A DNA stretch of 64,000 nucleotides from Pedococcus bigeumensis (GCF_006438965.1 NZ_RCZM01000002.1:62001-126000); one strand, 5' to 3'; shown: positions 42,301 to 54,063, counted from the first letter of the stretch. Numbers and translations are program-made. Notes: a model not told the origin generated them from the letters alone.

Positions 42301-42457
42301 CGTGGAGTCCGCTCAGGCGGCCGGCGCCATCGTGGTGACGCCCGCTGCCATGGGTGTCGGCCTGTTGGAGTTCCACCAGCTCGACACGCTCGTGGAGGCC
42401 GGGCTCGTGGCAGGCCGTCGGCTGGTGGCGGAGTCGGGACTCACCTCGCTGTTGTGA
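39317..42457 (+). CDS. Three-part fusion: MFS carrier, cyclic-nucleotide-binding domain, patatin-like phospholipase
   Basis: 1046 residues. Residues 20-475 are a 14-helix DHA2-type drug carrier (GAFLAFLDATVVNVAFPSI, LFGRMADLVGRRRLFALG, GPPIGGALVKWGDWRWAF). Residues about 510-620 form a cyclic-nucleotide-binding domain; GELAMLTGGVRSATVRA keeps the Glu and Arg of the phosphate-binding cassette. Residues from about 780 form a patatin domain: LAGGGARAFAHLGVL (oxyanion loop), GCSVGGV with Ser near 817, and LVDGGVLNNLPVDA with Asp near 932, the catalytic dyad. From memory Mycobacterium tuberculosis Rv3239c has the same order. Likely a membrane phospholipase or lipid transporter controlled by cAMP. 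GTG start with GGGAGG upstream. Confidence 0.9.
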   Translation: MATVTGAGPAGATRDARVGSGTVLAVASIGAFLAFLDATVVNVAFPSIRASFGGASIGELSWVLNAYNIVLAATLILFGRMADLVGRRRLFALGVALFTLSSLLCAAAGSVWWLVAARSVQALGAAMLIPASLALVIQAFPLERRVHAVGLWGATAAAAAGLGPPIGGALVKWGDWRWAFLVNLPVGAAALVASRRWLVESRSPGRRRLPDLRGALLLALAMGLLTTAIVTGNDWGWTSAEVLLCAGGSVAAAVGFVQSSRVHPSPLVDRALMASRGFVVANAASAVAGLGFYAYLLTNVLWLQYIWHYDVFRTGLALVPGAVVAAVSAAVLGPLAERRGHLVVVVPGALVWASAYLWYAVAVDPSPSFLGHWLPGQVLSGLGVGATLPILGSAALSAVPGGRYAVASAVNSSVRQIGGVLGISFLVVLIGTPAPAGAADAFRRGWVFSAACFVLCAGVALLAAGSRDAAEQVDEGSGEASAALLSVPEMVTAAAVAVSRSLMHELGPEGRERVERSGERVHLHAGETLFEAGDPAGAAFSVLSGRVDVLTSDGRVRSLGAGDVIGELAMLTGGVRSATVRAHRDTMLLRIAPEALDQALDEHPAIARSLVRVLASQLASPAVRERQRPPVIVTVVGLHPGAPVAAVTDALRAGLARWLRVAVSGDVDAAGLERLEKTHDRVLLTVPLEADHAVGADAQAWSAAAIRQADVVVAVAAGGQQPGSSTLALAPGADVVLVGGNPSTDQVVAWSQLLDAWQVTTVDAPTTSALRPLVARLAGRSLGLVLAGGGARAFAHLGVLAALEEAAIPVDRVAGCSVGGVVAALHAAGMPALEAREQIYAEFVRGRPFSDYTVPRAALAKGQRRRRAMTRVFGDTMMESLPHQFRCVSTDLLAREVVVHRRGPLVPALMATTSLPGLFPPVKVDGRLLVDGGVLNNLPVDALTERPEGPLVAVNISMGGSGPARPTAGGPPRPLRTPALGETLLRTMLIGSGGAVESAQAAGAIVVTPAAMGVGLLEFHQLDTLVEAGLVAGRRLVAESGLTSLL

Positions 42458-42464
42458 CCACGGC

Positions 42465-42470
42465 TATCGT
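42465..42470 (+). promoter_or_regulatory. Leaderless -10 box of the YjbR-type gene
   Basis: TATCGT, 6 nt, then the GTG at 42477. Confidence 0.5.
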
Positions 42471-42476
42471 CGGGGC

Positions 42477-42830
42477 GTGACCGCGCTCGACGCCGACGCC
42501 CTGCGTGACTACTGCCTGGCCAAGCCGGGGGCGTGGGCCGACCAGCCCTGGGAGGGCGACTTCGTCGCCAAGGTGGGGGACAAGATCTTCGCCTTCATGG
42601 GCAGCGAGTCGGTCGGCCTGAAGTGCGGCGCGAACCGGGCCGAGGCCGACGAGTGGGTCCTGCAGTACCGGGACGACGCCTCGGTGATGGCCTACATCGG
42701 GCGGTCCGGCTGGAACACCCTCCGGCTGGGCGGGGCGATCCCGGACGACGAGATCCGGGAGGCGGTCGACGTGTCCTACGAGACCATCGTGGCCAAGCTG
42801 CCCAAGTCGCGACGGCCGCCGCACGACTGA
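42477..42830 (+). CDS. MmcQ/YjbR family protein
   Basis: 117 residues from GTG. The family pattern is present: LRDYCLAKPGAWADQPWEG, KVGDKIFAFMG, VGLKCGANRAEADEW and the C-terminal YETIVAKLPKSRR. Known structures of the family show a double-wing fold that suggests nucleic-acid binding; a function is not established. It lies 19 nt after the fusion gene with its own -10 box. Confidence 0.82.
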   Translation: MTALDADALRDYCLAKPGAWADQPWEGDFVAKVGDKIFAFMGSESVGLKCGANRAEADEWVLQYRDDASVMAYIGRSGWNTLRLGGAIPDDEIREAVDVSYETIVAKLPKSRRPPHD

Positions 42831-42860
42831 GCACCGCGGGACGCAGCGTCACGGGACTGA

Positions 42861-42866
42861 GACAAT
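42861..42866 (+). promoter_or_regulatory. Candidate extended -10 of the terC unit
   Basis: GACAAT with TGA directly before it (TGN extended form). A start near 42873 would place the riboswitch in the leader. Confidence 0.3.
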
Positions 42867-42919
42867 CAGGGCTCGAGTTGGGTCTGAGGGGTGGAGTCTG
42901 GGAGACTGGACCCGATCAT

Positions 42920-43043
42920 CGGAGGGGAGTATCCCCACGCGGTGTCCTCGTCATCACGGTCGCTCGTCGCAGGGCTCACCAGCCACGCGGCATACCGACC
43001 CGGGGAGCCGGTCCGCACCTGTCTGGGGCGGGAGAGACCTCCG
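42920..43043 (+). promoter_or_regulatory. Probable yybP-ykoY manganese riboswitch
   Basis: The conserved core GGGGAGTA (42924-42931), CGTCATCAC (42949-42957) and GAGACCT (43034-43040) occur in the order of the yybP-ykoY class. CGGAGG (42920-42925) pairs with CCTCCG (43038-43043) to close the element as stem P1. It lies 30 nt before the start of a terC gene, one of the commonest partners of this riboswitch. Manganese binding should raise expression of the transporter; whether by termination or by freeing GGAAGG (43061-43066) is not clear. Confidence 0.75.
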
Positions 43044-43072
43044 GCCACCTCGTTGTGACCGGAAGGTTCCCT

Positions 43073-44119
43073 GTGACCGCGTTCGACGCCCTCACCGCCA
43101 CCACTGCCACCCAGATGCAGGTCCCGACCTGGGTCTGGTACCTCACCGTCGGCCTGATGGCCGCCGTCCTGCTCTTCGACGTCTTCATCATCGCCCGGCG
43201 CCCGCACGTGCCGTCGACCAAAGAGGTCAGCATCTCGCTGGCCGGCTACATCGGCGCGGCCGTCGTCTTCGGGCTCGGCGTCTGGTACTTCACGCACGAC
43301 CAGGCCGGCGCCAAGTTCATGACCGAGTACTACGCAGGCTGGCTGACCGAGTACTCGCTGTCGGTCGACAACCTGTTCATCTTCCTGCTGATCATGGCCA
43401 GGTTCGGTGTGCCGGAGAAGCTCCAGCAGTCGGCGCTGCTGATCGGCATCATCATCGCGATCATCCTGCGTGGCATCTTCATCGCCGTGGGCGCAGCGGC
43501 GATCAACGAGTTCTCGTGGGTCTTCTACATCTTCGGCGCCTTCCTCATCTACACCGCAGTCAAGCTCGGCAAGGAGGGTGAGAGCGACGACGACGAGTAC
43601 GAGGAGAACCGGTTCATGAAGTTCGTGGAGCGACGGTTCCCGGCGACCGACCAGTACGACGGCGCCAAGCTCTTCACGCACGTCAACGGCAAGAAGCTCG
43701 CGACGCCGATGTTCATCGTCATCATGGCGCTCGGGACCACCGACCTGCTCTTCGCGCTCGACTCGATCCCGGCGATCTACGGCCTCACCAAGGAGCCCTA
43801 CCTGGTGCTCACGGCCAACCTGTTCGCCCTGATGGGCCTGCGGCAGCTGTACTTCCTCATCGGCGGGCTGCTCAAGAAGCTCGTCTACCTGAGCCTGGGG
43901 CTCGCCGTCCTGCTGGCCTTCATCGGCGTCAAGCTGGTGCTGCACGCCCTGCACGAGAACACGCTCCCGTTCATCAACGGTGGGGAGAACGTCCACTCGG
44001 CTCCCGACATCCCGATCTCGGTCTCGCTGGGCGCGATCGTCGTGATCCTCGGTGTCACGACCGTGGCCAGCCTGTGGAAGTCCCGCAAGGACGAGCGCGA
44101 GCGGCTCTCAGCCTCCTGA
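43073..44119 (+). CDS. TerC family membrane protein, probable manganese exporter
   Basis: 348 residues from the GTG at 43073, which has GGAAGG 6 nt upstream. About nine helices. Membrane-embedded Asp and Asn residues in LTEYSLSVDNLFIFLLI and DLLFALDSIPAIYG are the proposed metal site; an acidic loop (EGESDDDEYEEN) and FVERRFPATDQYDG lie between. Known members (Alx, MeeF/MeeY type) export manganese, and the riboswitch upstream agrees. Its last 12 nt overlap the convergent EamA gene. Confidence 0.9.
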   Translation: MTAFDALTATTATQMQVPTWVWYLTVGLMAAVLLFDVFIIARRPHVPSTKEVSISLAGYIGAAVVFGLGVWYFTHDQAGAKFMTEYYAGWLTEYSLSVDNLFIFLLIMARFGVPEKLQQSALLIGIIIAIILRGIFIAVGAAAINEFSWVFYIFGAFLIYTAVKLGKEGESDDDEYEENRFMKFVERRFPATDQYDGAKLFTHVNGKKLATPMFIVIMALGTTDLLFALDSIPAIYGLTKEPYLVLTANLFALMGLRQLYFLIGGLLKKLVYLSLGLAVLLAFIGVKLVLHALHENTLPFINGGENVHSAPDIPISVSLGAIVVILGVTTVASLWKSRKDERERLSAS

Positions 44120-44980
44120 CGCTGCCGGATCCTTGCGCTGGCCGGCGCCCATCACCAGGGCGCTGGCCAGCACCACCAGGGCCATGCCGAGCAGCTGCAC
44201 CCGGCCCAGCCGCTGGCCGAGCACGAGCAGGCCCGCCAGCGCGGCAGCAGCGGGTTCGAGGCTGAGCAGGATGCCGAACACCCTCGCCTTCAGGTGCCGC
44301 AGCGCCGCCAGCTCGAGCGAGTAGGGCAGCACCGAGGACAGCACCGCGATGCCCAGACCTTTGGCGACTGACTCACCGGACCAGGACGGGATGCTGGTGA
44401 TGCCAAGGGGAAGCGTGACGACGAGCGCGACGGCCATGGCCAGCGCCAACCCCTCGAGCTTCGGGAACTCACGCCCTGCCCGCCCGCTGGCGATGATGTA
44501 TGCCGCCCAGCAGGCTCCCGCGAGCGCGGCCAGTCCCAGCCCGGTCCACTCGATGTTCGCGAACGGTGTGTCGAGGGCCTCCGAGATGAGCACCACTCCG
44601 ACGGCCGCTGCCGCCACGGCGGCGAGGTCGCGCAGCCGTCGGGAGAGGGCCGTCGCCAGGGCCAGCGGCCCGAGGAACTCGACCGTCACCGCCACGCCGA
44701 TGGGCAGGTGGGCGAGGGAGGCGTAGAAGGCGAGGTTCATCAAGCCCAGGGCGCAGCCGAACCCCAGCACCGTCAACCAGGCGGTGCGGCCGTGACCGCG
44801 GACCCGCGGTCGGGCGATCGCCCAGAGGATGGCCGTCGCGAACACCAGCCGGAGGGTGACCGAGCCACCCGCGCCGATCTGCGGGACCAGGGTGGCCGCG
44901 AGAGCGCCGCCGAACTGCACCGAGACGATCGCGGTGAGGACGAGGAGCAGCGGCTGAGCCGGGGTCCGCGTCGCCACCAT
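44108..44980 (-). CDS. EamA family (DMT) transporter
   Basis: 290 residues with ten helices in two EamA repeats (about 8-135 and 150-280). The conserved first helix end FGGALAATLVPQIG, GVAVTVEFLGPLALA at the end of repeat 1 and YSLELAALRHLKARVFGILLSLEPAAAA in repeat 2 fit the RhtA-type amino-acid/threonine exporters. The substrate is not proven. ATG at 44980 with TAGAGT 8 nt upstream. Confidence 0.87.
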   Translation of the reverse strand: MVATRTPAQPLLLVLTAIVSVQFGGALAATLVPQIGAGGSVTLRLVFATAILWAIARPRVRGHGRTAWLTVLGFGCALGLMNLAFYASLAHLPIGVAVTVEFLGPLALATALSRRLRDLAAVAAAAVGVVLISEALDTPFANIEWTGLGLAALAGACWAAYIIASGRAGREFPKLEGLALAMAVALVVTLPLGITSIPSWSGESVAKGLGIAVLSSVLPYSLELAALRHLKARVFGILLSLEPAAAALAGLLVLGQRLGRVQLLGMALVVLASALVMGAGQRKDPAASGG

Positions 44981-45324
44981 GGTTGGCGACTCTAGTGAGG
45001 CCGCCCGTGGAGGTCGCCGTCAACGACTCGGTGTCGTCAAACGTATGCGTTGTTGCTCCCCGGCCAGATACAAGTCGTCCAAATGGTGAGAAGGTCCACC
45101 GGCCTGTTTTCACTTAGACCGTTCACATTCACTGGGCGGTCGCAGGACACGCAACGCACTGCATTGTCAGAGCACGCAACCGGCACGTATTCGTGAGGTC
45201 ACCTAGTCCCTAATGACTATTGCTGCCCGTCTTTTTGAACTCATACCTTTGACGAGTCGCGGAACCACAGGGAGTCCTCACAGGGGGTGCTGGGCTTCGG
45301 TCTGCGGGGTTGTGAGGGACATAC
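44981..45324. other. Long, less G+C-rich control region before the kinase gene
   Basis: 344 nt with no gene I can support. It contains TAGAGT (44989-44994, minus strand) for the EamA gene, three TTCAC words (45109, 45122, 45128), two CACGCAAC copies (45148 and 45173) and AT-rich runs near 45205-45250. It is visibly lower in G+C than most of the window. It probably holds the promoter and binding sites for the two-component genes. Confidence 0.5.
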
Positions 45325-45957
45325 ATGGCTGCTTTGTTCGAGGACCATCAGCGCCCAGTCGCTGGTGGAGAGATAGACACCGTTCGCGCTCTGCTGCATG
45401 ACTTGCGGCAGCCGCTGGCGGCGATCCTCCTGCTGGCTGGGACCGAAGGCGGAGACGTCGGTCGCAAGATGGACGGTATCGCTGGACAGGCCCGCTGGCT
45501 CGCCGAGCTGGTGGAGACCAGTCTCAGCGAGGCCGCTGCCGACGAGGTGACGACCACCGACGTGGTGGCCGTCGCCACCCGGGCGGTCACGCGGGCCCAG
45601 GCCACGGCGAACTGCGAGATCACCATCGACTCGGTGGAAGCGCTGGAGGCGTGGGCACGACCGGTGGCGTTGAGCCGGGCTCTGGCCTGCGTGCTCGACA
45701 ACGCCGTCCGCGCCGCCGGTGACGGTGGACACGTGCGGGTCGACGCCTATGCCGACCGCGAGGGCGCGCACCTCACGGTCACCGATGACGGACCAGGACT
45801 CGGGAAGGTCACCGCGCGCACGTCGCTGGGGCTGACCACCACGCGGGCGATGGTTGCTGCCTGCCACGGGTCCTTCGCGCTGCACGCCGCTGACGGTGGC
45901 GGCACCGTGGGAGACATCTGCCTCGCCCAGGCCCAGCTGGGCCTGGTGGCGTCATGA
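45325..45957 (+). CDS. Short cytoplasmic histidine kinase without sensor domain
   Basis: 210 residues, no membrane segment. The phospho-acceptor His lies in LLHDLRQPLAAILL near residue 26. The ATPase domain (about 95-205) has N box LDNAVRAAGDGG, G1 TDDGPGLGK and a reduced G2 (LGLTTTRAMV). GAGGGA stands before the ATG. Its stop overlaps the LuxR-type regulator by 4 nt, which makes them partners. It must receive its signal through another protein or a cytoplasmic cue, as no input domain is visible. Confidence 0.83.
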   Translation: MAALFEDHQRPVAGGEIDTVRALLHDLRQPLAAILLLAGTEGGDVGRKMDGIAGQARWLAELVETSLSEAAADEVTTTDVVAVATRAVTRAQATANCEITIDSVEALEAWARPVALSRALACVLDNAVRAAGDGGHVRVDAYADREGAHLTVTDDGPGLGKVTARTSLGLTTTRAMVAACHGSFALHAADGGGTVGDICLAQAQLGLVAS

Positions 45958-46604
45958 GGATCGTCGTCTGCGACGACCACCTGCTGCTGCTCGAGGCCCT
46001 TGGCTTGGCGCTCGGTGCCCGTGGGCACGAGGTCGTCGCCCTGGCCGGCACGCCGGAGGAGGCCGTCAGCGCGGTGGCGATGCACCGGCCCGACGTCTGC
46101 CTGCTCGACGTGAACTTCCCGGGCGGGACCTCGGTCTCCGCGATCCACGAGATCCGCGAGATCTCCCCGGAGACCAAGGTCGTGATGCTCTCCGCGGAGG
46201 CCGACCACTCCATCGTGGGACGGGCGATCGCCGAGGGTGCGTCGGGCTACGTCGGCAAGGAGAAGCCGATCGTGGAGATCGTCGAGATGCTGGACCGCGC
46301 GGTGCGTGGCCAGCTCGCGGTCGAGCCGTCGCTGCTCCAGCGGGCACTGCGTCCGCAGAAGTCGACTGACGACCCGCTGTGGGCGCTGCAGTTCCTCACC
46401 GACCGCGAGTGGCAGGTCATGCGCTGCATCATGGATGGCCAGACCACCGAGGAGATGGCTACCTCGCTCGGGGTGCAGCGGAGCACGGCACGGACCCACG
46501 TCCAGAACCTGCTCACCAAGCTCGGGGTCCACTCCAGGCTCCAGGCCGCCGCCCTGATGTCGGCACACGGTTCGCACGAGTCCTGGCCGGCCCACCTGCG
46601 CTGA
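45954..46604 (+). CDS. LuxR/NarL-family response regulator
   Basis: 216 residues. Receiver: the acidic pair in VVCDDHLLL, the phosphorylated Asp in VCLLDVNFPGG and the Lys in GYVGKEKP; the Thr switch is a Ser (MLSAEAD). The C-terminal helix-turn-helix (about 145-205) reads LTDREWQVMRCIMDG, TTEEMATSLGVQRSTARTHVQNLLTKLGVHSR. Translationally coupled to the kinase. Its targets are unknown. Confidence 0.9.
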   Translation: MRIVVCDDHLLLLEALGLALGARGHEVVALAGTPEEAVSAVAMHRPDVCLLDVNFPGGTSVSAIHEIREISPETKVVMLSAEADHSIVGRAIAEGASGYVGKEKPIVEIVEMLDRAVRGQLAVEPSLLQRALRPQKSTDDPLWALQFLTDREWQVMRCIMDGQTTEEMATSLGVQRSTARTHVQNLLTKLGVHSRLQAAALMSAHGSHESWPAHLR

Positions 46605-46618
46605 GGCGCTCGGACCAC

Positions 46619-46648
46619 CTCCCCGTCCGGCAGCAGCCGGGCGGGGAG
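46619..46648 (+). terminator. Terminator after the kinase-regulator pair
   Basis: CTCCCCG and CGGGGAG with an inner CCGGC and GCCGG make a nearly perfect 12-bp stem around AGCA, 15 nt after the regulator stop; TT and CCTCC follow. Confidence 0.65.
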
Positions 46649-46773
46649 TTCCTCCGGCACGAGGTGGGGAGCGTGGTCGGACCGAACGGACTAGTCCCGT
46701 CACCCTTTTGACGTAGCACCTTCTCCGGCACGGACCGGTTCTGCCCGCTGAGCCGGTACGCCACCCTGAGGCC

Positions 46774-47448
46774 ATGGCAGCCCCCGTGCGTGTACTGCTC
46801 GTGGATGACCACGAGGTCTTCGTGGACGCCCTGGCTCTCTGTCTGGGGGACTACCCGGACATCCAGGTGCAGGGTGCCGCCACCGGCGTCGCCCAGGCGT
46901 TGCGACGCCTCCAGGAGGTGGAGTGCGACGTCGTCGTCCTCGACCTCGCCCTGGCCGGTGAGGACGGGCTCACGGTGGCCCGGGAGGCGCTTGCCGTCGA
47001 CCCGACCCTCGGCATCGTCATCGCCACGGGCGCGGAGGCCGGGGACCAGATCGTCGAGGCCGTCCAGCTCGGGGTCCGCGGCTGGGTCGCCAAGACCGAG
47101 ACCGCCGACGCGCTCGTCGACGCCATCCGTGGTGTCGCGCGTGGGGAGACGCGGATCCCGGCCGACCTGCTGGCCGGGGTCCTGGTGTCCCTGTCGCGCG
47201 GTCAGCACACCACCGTGGAGCACGTCCAGGGGATCCGTGAGCTGACCGGTCGCGAGCTCGAGGTGCTCGGCTGCCTGGTCGAGGGCATGAGCCGCACCGA
47301 GATCGGGACCCTGTTGCACGTGTCGCCCAACACTGTGCGAACCCACGTCCAGAGCATCCTGCACAAGCTCAAGGTGCACTCTGCCCTCGCCGCCGTCGCC
47401 ATCGCGCGGCGAGCCGGCGTGACGGGCGCCTCGCTCCCGATGGTCTAG
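46774..47448 (+). CDS. LuxR/NarL-family response regulator without adjacent kinase
   Basis: 224 residues. Receiver: LLVDDHEVF, the phosphorylated Asp in VVVLDLALAGED, Thr/Ala in VIATGAEAG and Lys in GWVAKTET. The C-terminal domain has LTGRELEVLGCLVEGMS, RTEIGTLLHVSPNTVRTHVQ and SILHKLKVHSALAAV. It is a paralogue of the regulator 170 nt upstream, though only loosely similar. With no kinase of its own it may share the upstream kinase. Its stop codon overlaps that of the convergent next gene. Confidence 0.9.
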   Translation: MAAPVRVLLVDDHEVFVDALALCLGDYPDIQVQGAATGVAQALRRLQEVECDVVVLDLALAGEDGLTVAREALAVDPTLGIVIATGAEAGDQIVEAVQLGVRGWVAKTETADALVDAIRGVARGETRIPADLLAGVLVSLSRGQHTTVEHVQGIRELTGRELEVLGCLVEGMSRTEIGTLLHVSPNTVRTHVQSILHKLKVHSALAAVAIARRAGVTGASLPMV

Positions 47449-48167
47449 GCGCCGCGCGGCAGCTCCGGCAGGCCGCCTTCCGCGGACACGCCCGTGTCGA
47501 TGCGCCTGGCCAGCCAGAGCAGCATCGCGGCACGCGAGCCATGGACGGGCGCGGCGGTGGCGCCGACCTGCCAACGGTCGCCCTCGTCGGTCTGCAGGTC
47601 GAGGTCCGGCGGGTGGCTGCCCAGCCGCAGCCGCGACACCGCATCGTCGATGAACCGGTGCACCAGCTCGGTCTCGACGTCGGCGAAGGTGAACCCGTCG
47701 TCGAGGTCGACGTGGTGGTAGACGAGCTCGCGCAGCCGCAGGAAGGGCAGCACTTGGGGCGGGACCTTCATGCCGCCGCGCATCTCCACCTCGTCGACGG
47801 CCAACGTCCCGGTGAGCTCGGCCAGTCGTGGGCCGAGCGCCGCGGCGGTGTCGGTGAGGTCGTCGACGAAGATGCCCGCAGGGCGCTGGTCGTCGGCCGA
47901 TGCCGGTCCGACCCGCAGGGCGCCCGCCTCGATCTCCGCATCACGAGCCGCCGCTCCTCCCGGGTACATCTCGCGAGGCTCGCCGACGAGGGCCCACTCG
48001 GCCAGGCGCTGGATCGCCTCGGCGTTGCGGGCGACGTGGCTGAGCACGTGGGCGCGGCTCCAGCCCTCGCAGAGCGAGGGTGCCCGCACGTCGCCCAGGC
48101 GGGTGGCGTGGTCGAGAAGCAGCTCGGTATGCCGCGTCACGGCTGCGAGGTCGGCGTCGAGGTTCAT
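47445..48167 (-). CDS. Maleylpyruvate-isomerase-like (DinB superfamily) mycothiol-dependent protein
   Basis: 240 residues from the ATG at 48167, which overlaps the GH15 stop by 4 nt. Four-helix-bundle N-terminus with the metal-binding His pattern: CEGWSRAHVLSHVARNAEAIQRL near residues 33-55 and LRLRELVYHHVDLD near 150. The C-terminal domain carries GDRWQVG and a helical end. The family includes mycothiol-dependent maleylpyruvate isomerase and S-transferases; the substrate here is open. Confidence 0.82.
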   Translation of the reverse strand: MNLDADLAAVTRHTELLLDHATRLGDVRAPSLCEGWSRAHVLSHVARNAEAIQRLAEWALVGEPREMYPGGAAARDAEIEAGALRVGPASADDQRPAGIFVDDLTDTAAALGPRLAELTGTLAVDEVEMRGGMKVPPQVLPFLRLRELVYHHVDLDDGFTFADVETELVHRFIDDAVSRLRLGSHPPDLDLQTDEGDRWQVGATAAPVHGSRAAMLLWLARRIDTGVSAEGGLPELPRGA

Positions 48168-49990
48168 GGTTGCTGCCTTCCTGCGTCCGCCGCGCCCAGG
48201 GCCTCTGCCTGGGCGAGCGCGTGCGCGGCTCCGATGAAGGTGAGGTGGGAGAAGGCCTGCGGGAAGTTGCCGACCATCCGTTTCTCGTGGGGGTCGTACT
48301 CCTCTGAGATCAGGCCCACGTCGTTGAACAGTGCGACCAGGCGGTCCATCAGGTCGCGCGCCTTGTCGACCTGGCCGCACACGGCATACGCGCTCACCAA
48401 CCACCACGAGCAGGCCAGGAACGGGTGCTCGTCGCCCGCGAGGCCGTCCACACCGGTCTCGGTGCGGTAGCGCAGCAGGAAGCCCTCGCGCATGAGGTCC
48501 TGCTCGATGGCCGCCACTGTTCCGAGGACCCTCGGGTCGTCCGGCGGCAGGAAACCCACGAGGGGGATGAGCAGCAGCGAGGCGTCGACCTCGGCCGTGT
48601 CGTAGTGCTGGGTGAAGGTGTTGCGCTCGGCGTTGAAGCCCTTGTCGAGGATCTCGTCGCGCACCTGGTCACGCAGCTCGCGCCAGTGCTCGACAGGACC
48701 GTCGAGACCCCACTTCTCGACACCGCGGACGGCACGGTCGAACGCCGCCCACACCATGACCCGCGAGTGGGTGAAGTGGCGCAGCGGGCCACGGATCTCC
48801 CACAGGCCGTTGTCCGGTTCCTGCCAGTGGCGGGCGAGGTTCTGGATGAGGGCGCGCTGCATGGCCCACGACTGCGTCGAGACCTCCAGGCCGGCTGCCC
48901 GTGCCTCGTCGAGCGCGATCATCACCTCGCCGAGGACGTCGGACTGGCGCTGGTCCACGGCGCCGTTGCCGATCCGCACCGGCGTCGACCCGGCATACCC
49001 GGGCAGGTGGTCGAGGGTGCGCTCGGGGAGCCGACGTGACCCGTCGATCGCGTACATGATCTGCAGGTCCTCGGGGTCGCCGGCCACGGCGCGCAGCAGC
49101 CAGTTGCGCCACAGCCGGGCCTCGTCGACGTAGCCCGACGCCAGCAACGCCTCGAGGGTCAGGGAGGCGTCCCGCAGCCAGCAGTAGCGGTAGTCCCAGT
49201 TGCGCTCGCCGCCGAAGTCCTCGGGCAGGCTGGTCGTGGGCGCCGCAACGATCCCGCCGTAGCGGGAGTGGGTCATGCCCCGCAGGGTCAGCAGCGACCG
49301 GACGACCAGCTCGCGGTGGGGGCCCTGGTAGTCGCACCGATCCGCCCATTCGTTGGACACCCTTATCGTCTCCGCGATGCGGGAGTCGATGTCCAGTGGC
49401 GGTGGGACCTGCTCGAAGGACGGGAACCACGTGGTCGAGAAGGTGTGCGTCTGGCCCGCTGCGACCTCGAACTCGTCCTCGTGGCGGCCGTCGCGGGCAT
49501 GAGGGAGCCGGGTGCCGCGCAGCACGAGCATGTCGGGACCGGCGACCGCCGTGATGACGTCCTCGTCGAGCCGGTGGCCGATGCCGTGCGACACCCACGG
49601 GCGGACCTTGCCGTAGTCGAACCGGACGATCCACTCGTGCCGCATCGTGACGCTGCCGTGCAGACCCTCGACGCTGCGGACGATGTCGGCCCGCCCGTCA
49701 CCCAGGGGCATCAGGTCGAGCACCTTCACCGCGCCGGCGTCGGTTTCGTGGATGGTCTCCAGCACGAACGAGTTCTCGACGTAGCGACGGGTGCTGCGGG
49801 CCGCCCCCTTGGGACCGAGCAGCCACCGGCCGTGCTCGGGGGTGCCGAGCAGTGCGGCGAAGCAGGCGGTCGAGTCGAACCGCGGCAGGCAGAGCCAGTC
49901 GATCGACCCGGCCCGGCTCACGAGGGCGGCGGTCTCGGTGTCGCCGAGGACGGCGTACTCCTCGATGGGAGTGGATACGTGCGGGGCCAT
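48164..49990 (-). CDS. GH15 family glycoside hydrolase, trehalase/glucoamylase type
   Basis: 608 residues. N-terminal domain with [32 protein letters not shown], the start typical of actinobacterial GH15 trehalase-like proteins, then the (alpha/alpha)6 barrel: [19 protein letters not shown] near 300, [18 protein letters not shown] near 375 and the late [23 protein letters not shown] near 565, where the acidic residues of these motifs supply general acid and base. From memory the mycobacterial trehalase belongs here. Cytoplasmic; no signal peptide. Trehalose or maltooligosaccharides are likely substrates. ATG at 49990 with a -10 box 6 nt upstream. Confidence 0.9.
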   Translation of the reverse strand: MAPHVSTPIEEYAVLGDTETAALVSRAGSIDWLCLPRFDSTACFAALLGTPEHGRWLLGPKGAARSTRRYVENSFVLETIHETDAGAVKVLDLMPLGDGRADIVRSVEGLHGSVTMRHEWIVRFDYGKVRPWVSHGIGHRLDEDVITAVAGPDMLVLRGTRLPHARDGRHEDEFEVAAGQTHTFSTTWFPSFEQVPPPLDIDSRIAETIRVSNEWADRCDYQGPHRELVVRSLLTLRGMTHSRYGGIVAAPTTSLPEDFGGERNWDYRYCWLRDASLTLEALLASGYVDEARLWRNWLLRAVAGDPEDLQIMYAIDGSRRLPERTLDHLPGYAGSTPVRIGNGAVDQRQSDVLGEVMIALDEARAAGLEVSTQSWAMQRALIQNLARHWQEPDNGLWEIRGPLRHFTHSRVMVWAAFDRAVRGVEKWGLDGPVEHWRELRDQVRDEILDKGFNAERNTFTQHYDTAEVDASLLLIPLVGFLPPDDPRVLGTVAAIEQDLMREGFLLRYRTETGVDGLAGDEHPFLACSWWLVSAYAVCGQVDKARDLMDRLVALFNDVGLISEEYDPHEKRMVGNFPQAFSHLTFIGAAHALAQAEALGAADAGRQQP

Positions 49991-49996
49991 GCGCCG

Positions 49997-50002
49997 ACTG
50001 TA
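49997..50002 (-). promoter_or_regulatory. Leaderless -10 box of the GH15 gene
   Basis: On the minus strand TACAGT, 6 nt, then the ATG at 49990. It overlaps a TATGCCGC word. Confidence 0.5.
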
Positions 50003-50147
50003 TGCCGCGTGCTCGGGCGGGCGTGCGGGAAACCCCGGGCGCGTGCCTGGGTAGGTGCGCGGCGGGTAGCGGCAGGTCCGCGGCAGGTCCGCGGCGGGTG
50101 CCGGGTGCCTGCGTTGGGTGGAGGACGGGGTTGTCGGTGCGGCCACC

Positions 50148-50153
50148 TACGAT
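50148..50153 (+). promoter_or_regulatory. Leaderless -10 box of uvrA
   Basis: TACGAT, 7 nt, then the GTG at 50161. No site resembling a LexA box is seen between the divergent starts; the gap has a short GGCAGGTCCGC direct repeat near 50070-50092. Confidence 0.5.
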
Positions 50154-50160
50154 GGTGCGC

Positions 50161-53259
<3,099 letters not shown>

Positions 53260-53271
53260 CCACCCGAATGT

Positions 53272-53308
53272 GCGAACGGCCCCTCGGTGAGACCGAGGGG
53301 CCGTTCGC
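53272..53308. terminator. Strong bidirectional terminator between uvrA and livF
   Basis: GCGAACGGCCCCTCGGT and ACCGAGGGGCCGTTCGC form a perfect 17-bp stem around GAG, between two convergent units. Confidence 0.85.
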
Positions 53309-53309
53309 G

Positions 53310-53331
53310 GTATGCCGGCCGGCCGGCATAC
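53310..53331. repeat. 22-bp perfect palindrome
   Basis: GTATGCCGGCC is followed directly by its reverse complement GGCCGGCATAC. It stands right beside the terminator and is another instance of the TATGCCG/CGGCATA word. Confidence 0.7.
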
Positions 53332-53343
53332 GGGGTAGCTGGG

Positions 53344-54052
<709 letters not shown>

Positions 54053-54063
<11 letters not shown>

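Noticed and set aside
44981-45324. Possible small gene or tRNA in the long intergenic region
   Set aside because: No tRNA-like cloverleaf and no frame with a ribosome binding site and sensible codon use was seen.
47445-47448. Overlapping stop codons of convergent genes (CTAG)
   Set aside because: Curious but common enough in compact genomes; no functional claim made.
50003-50160. LexA/SOS box upstream of uvrA
   Set aside because: No GAAC-N4-GTTC-like palindrome could be found by eye; only short GGCAGGTCCGC direct repeats are present.
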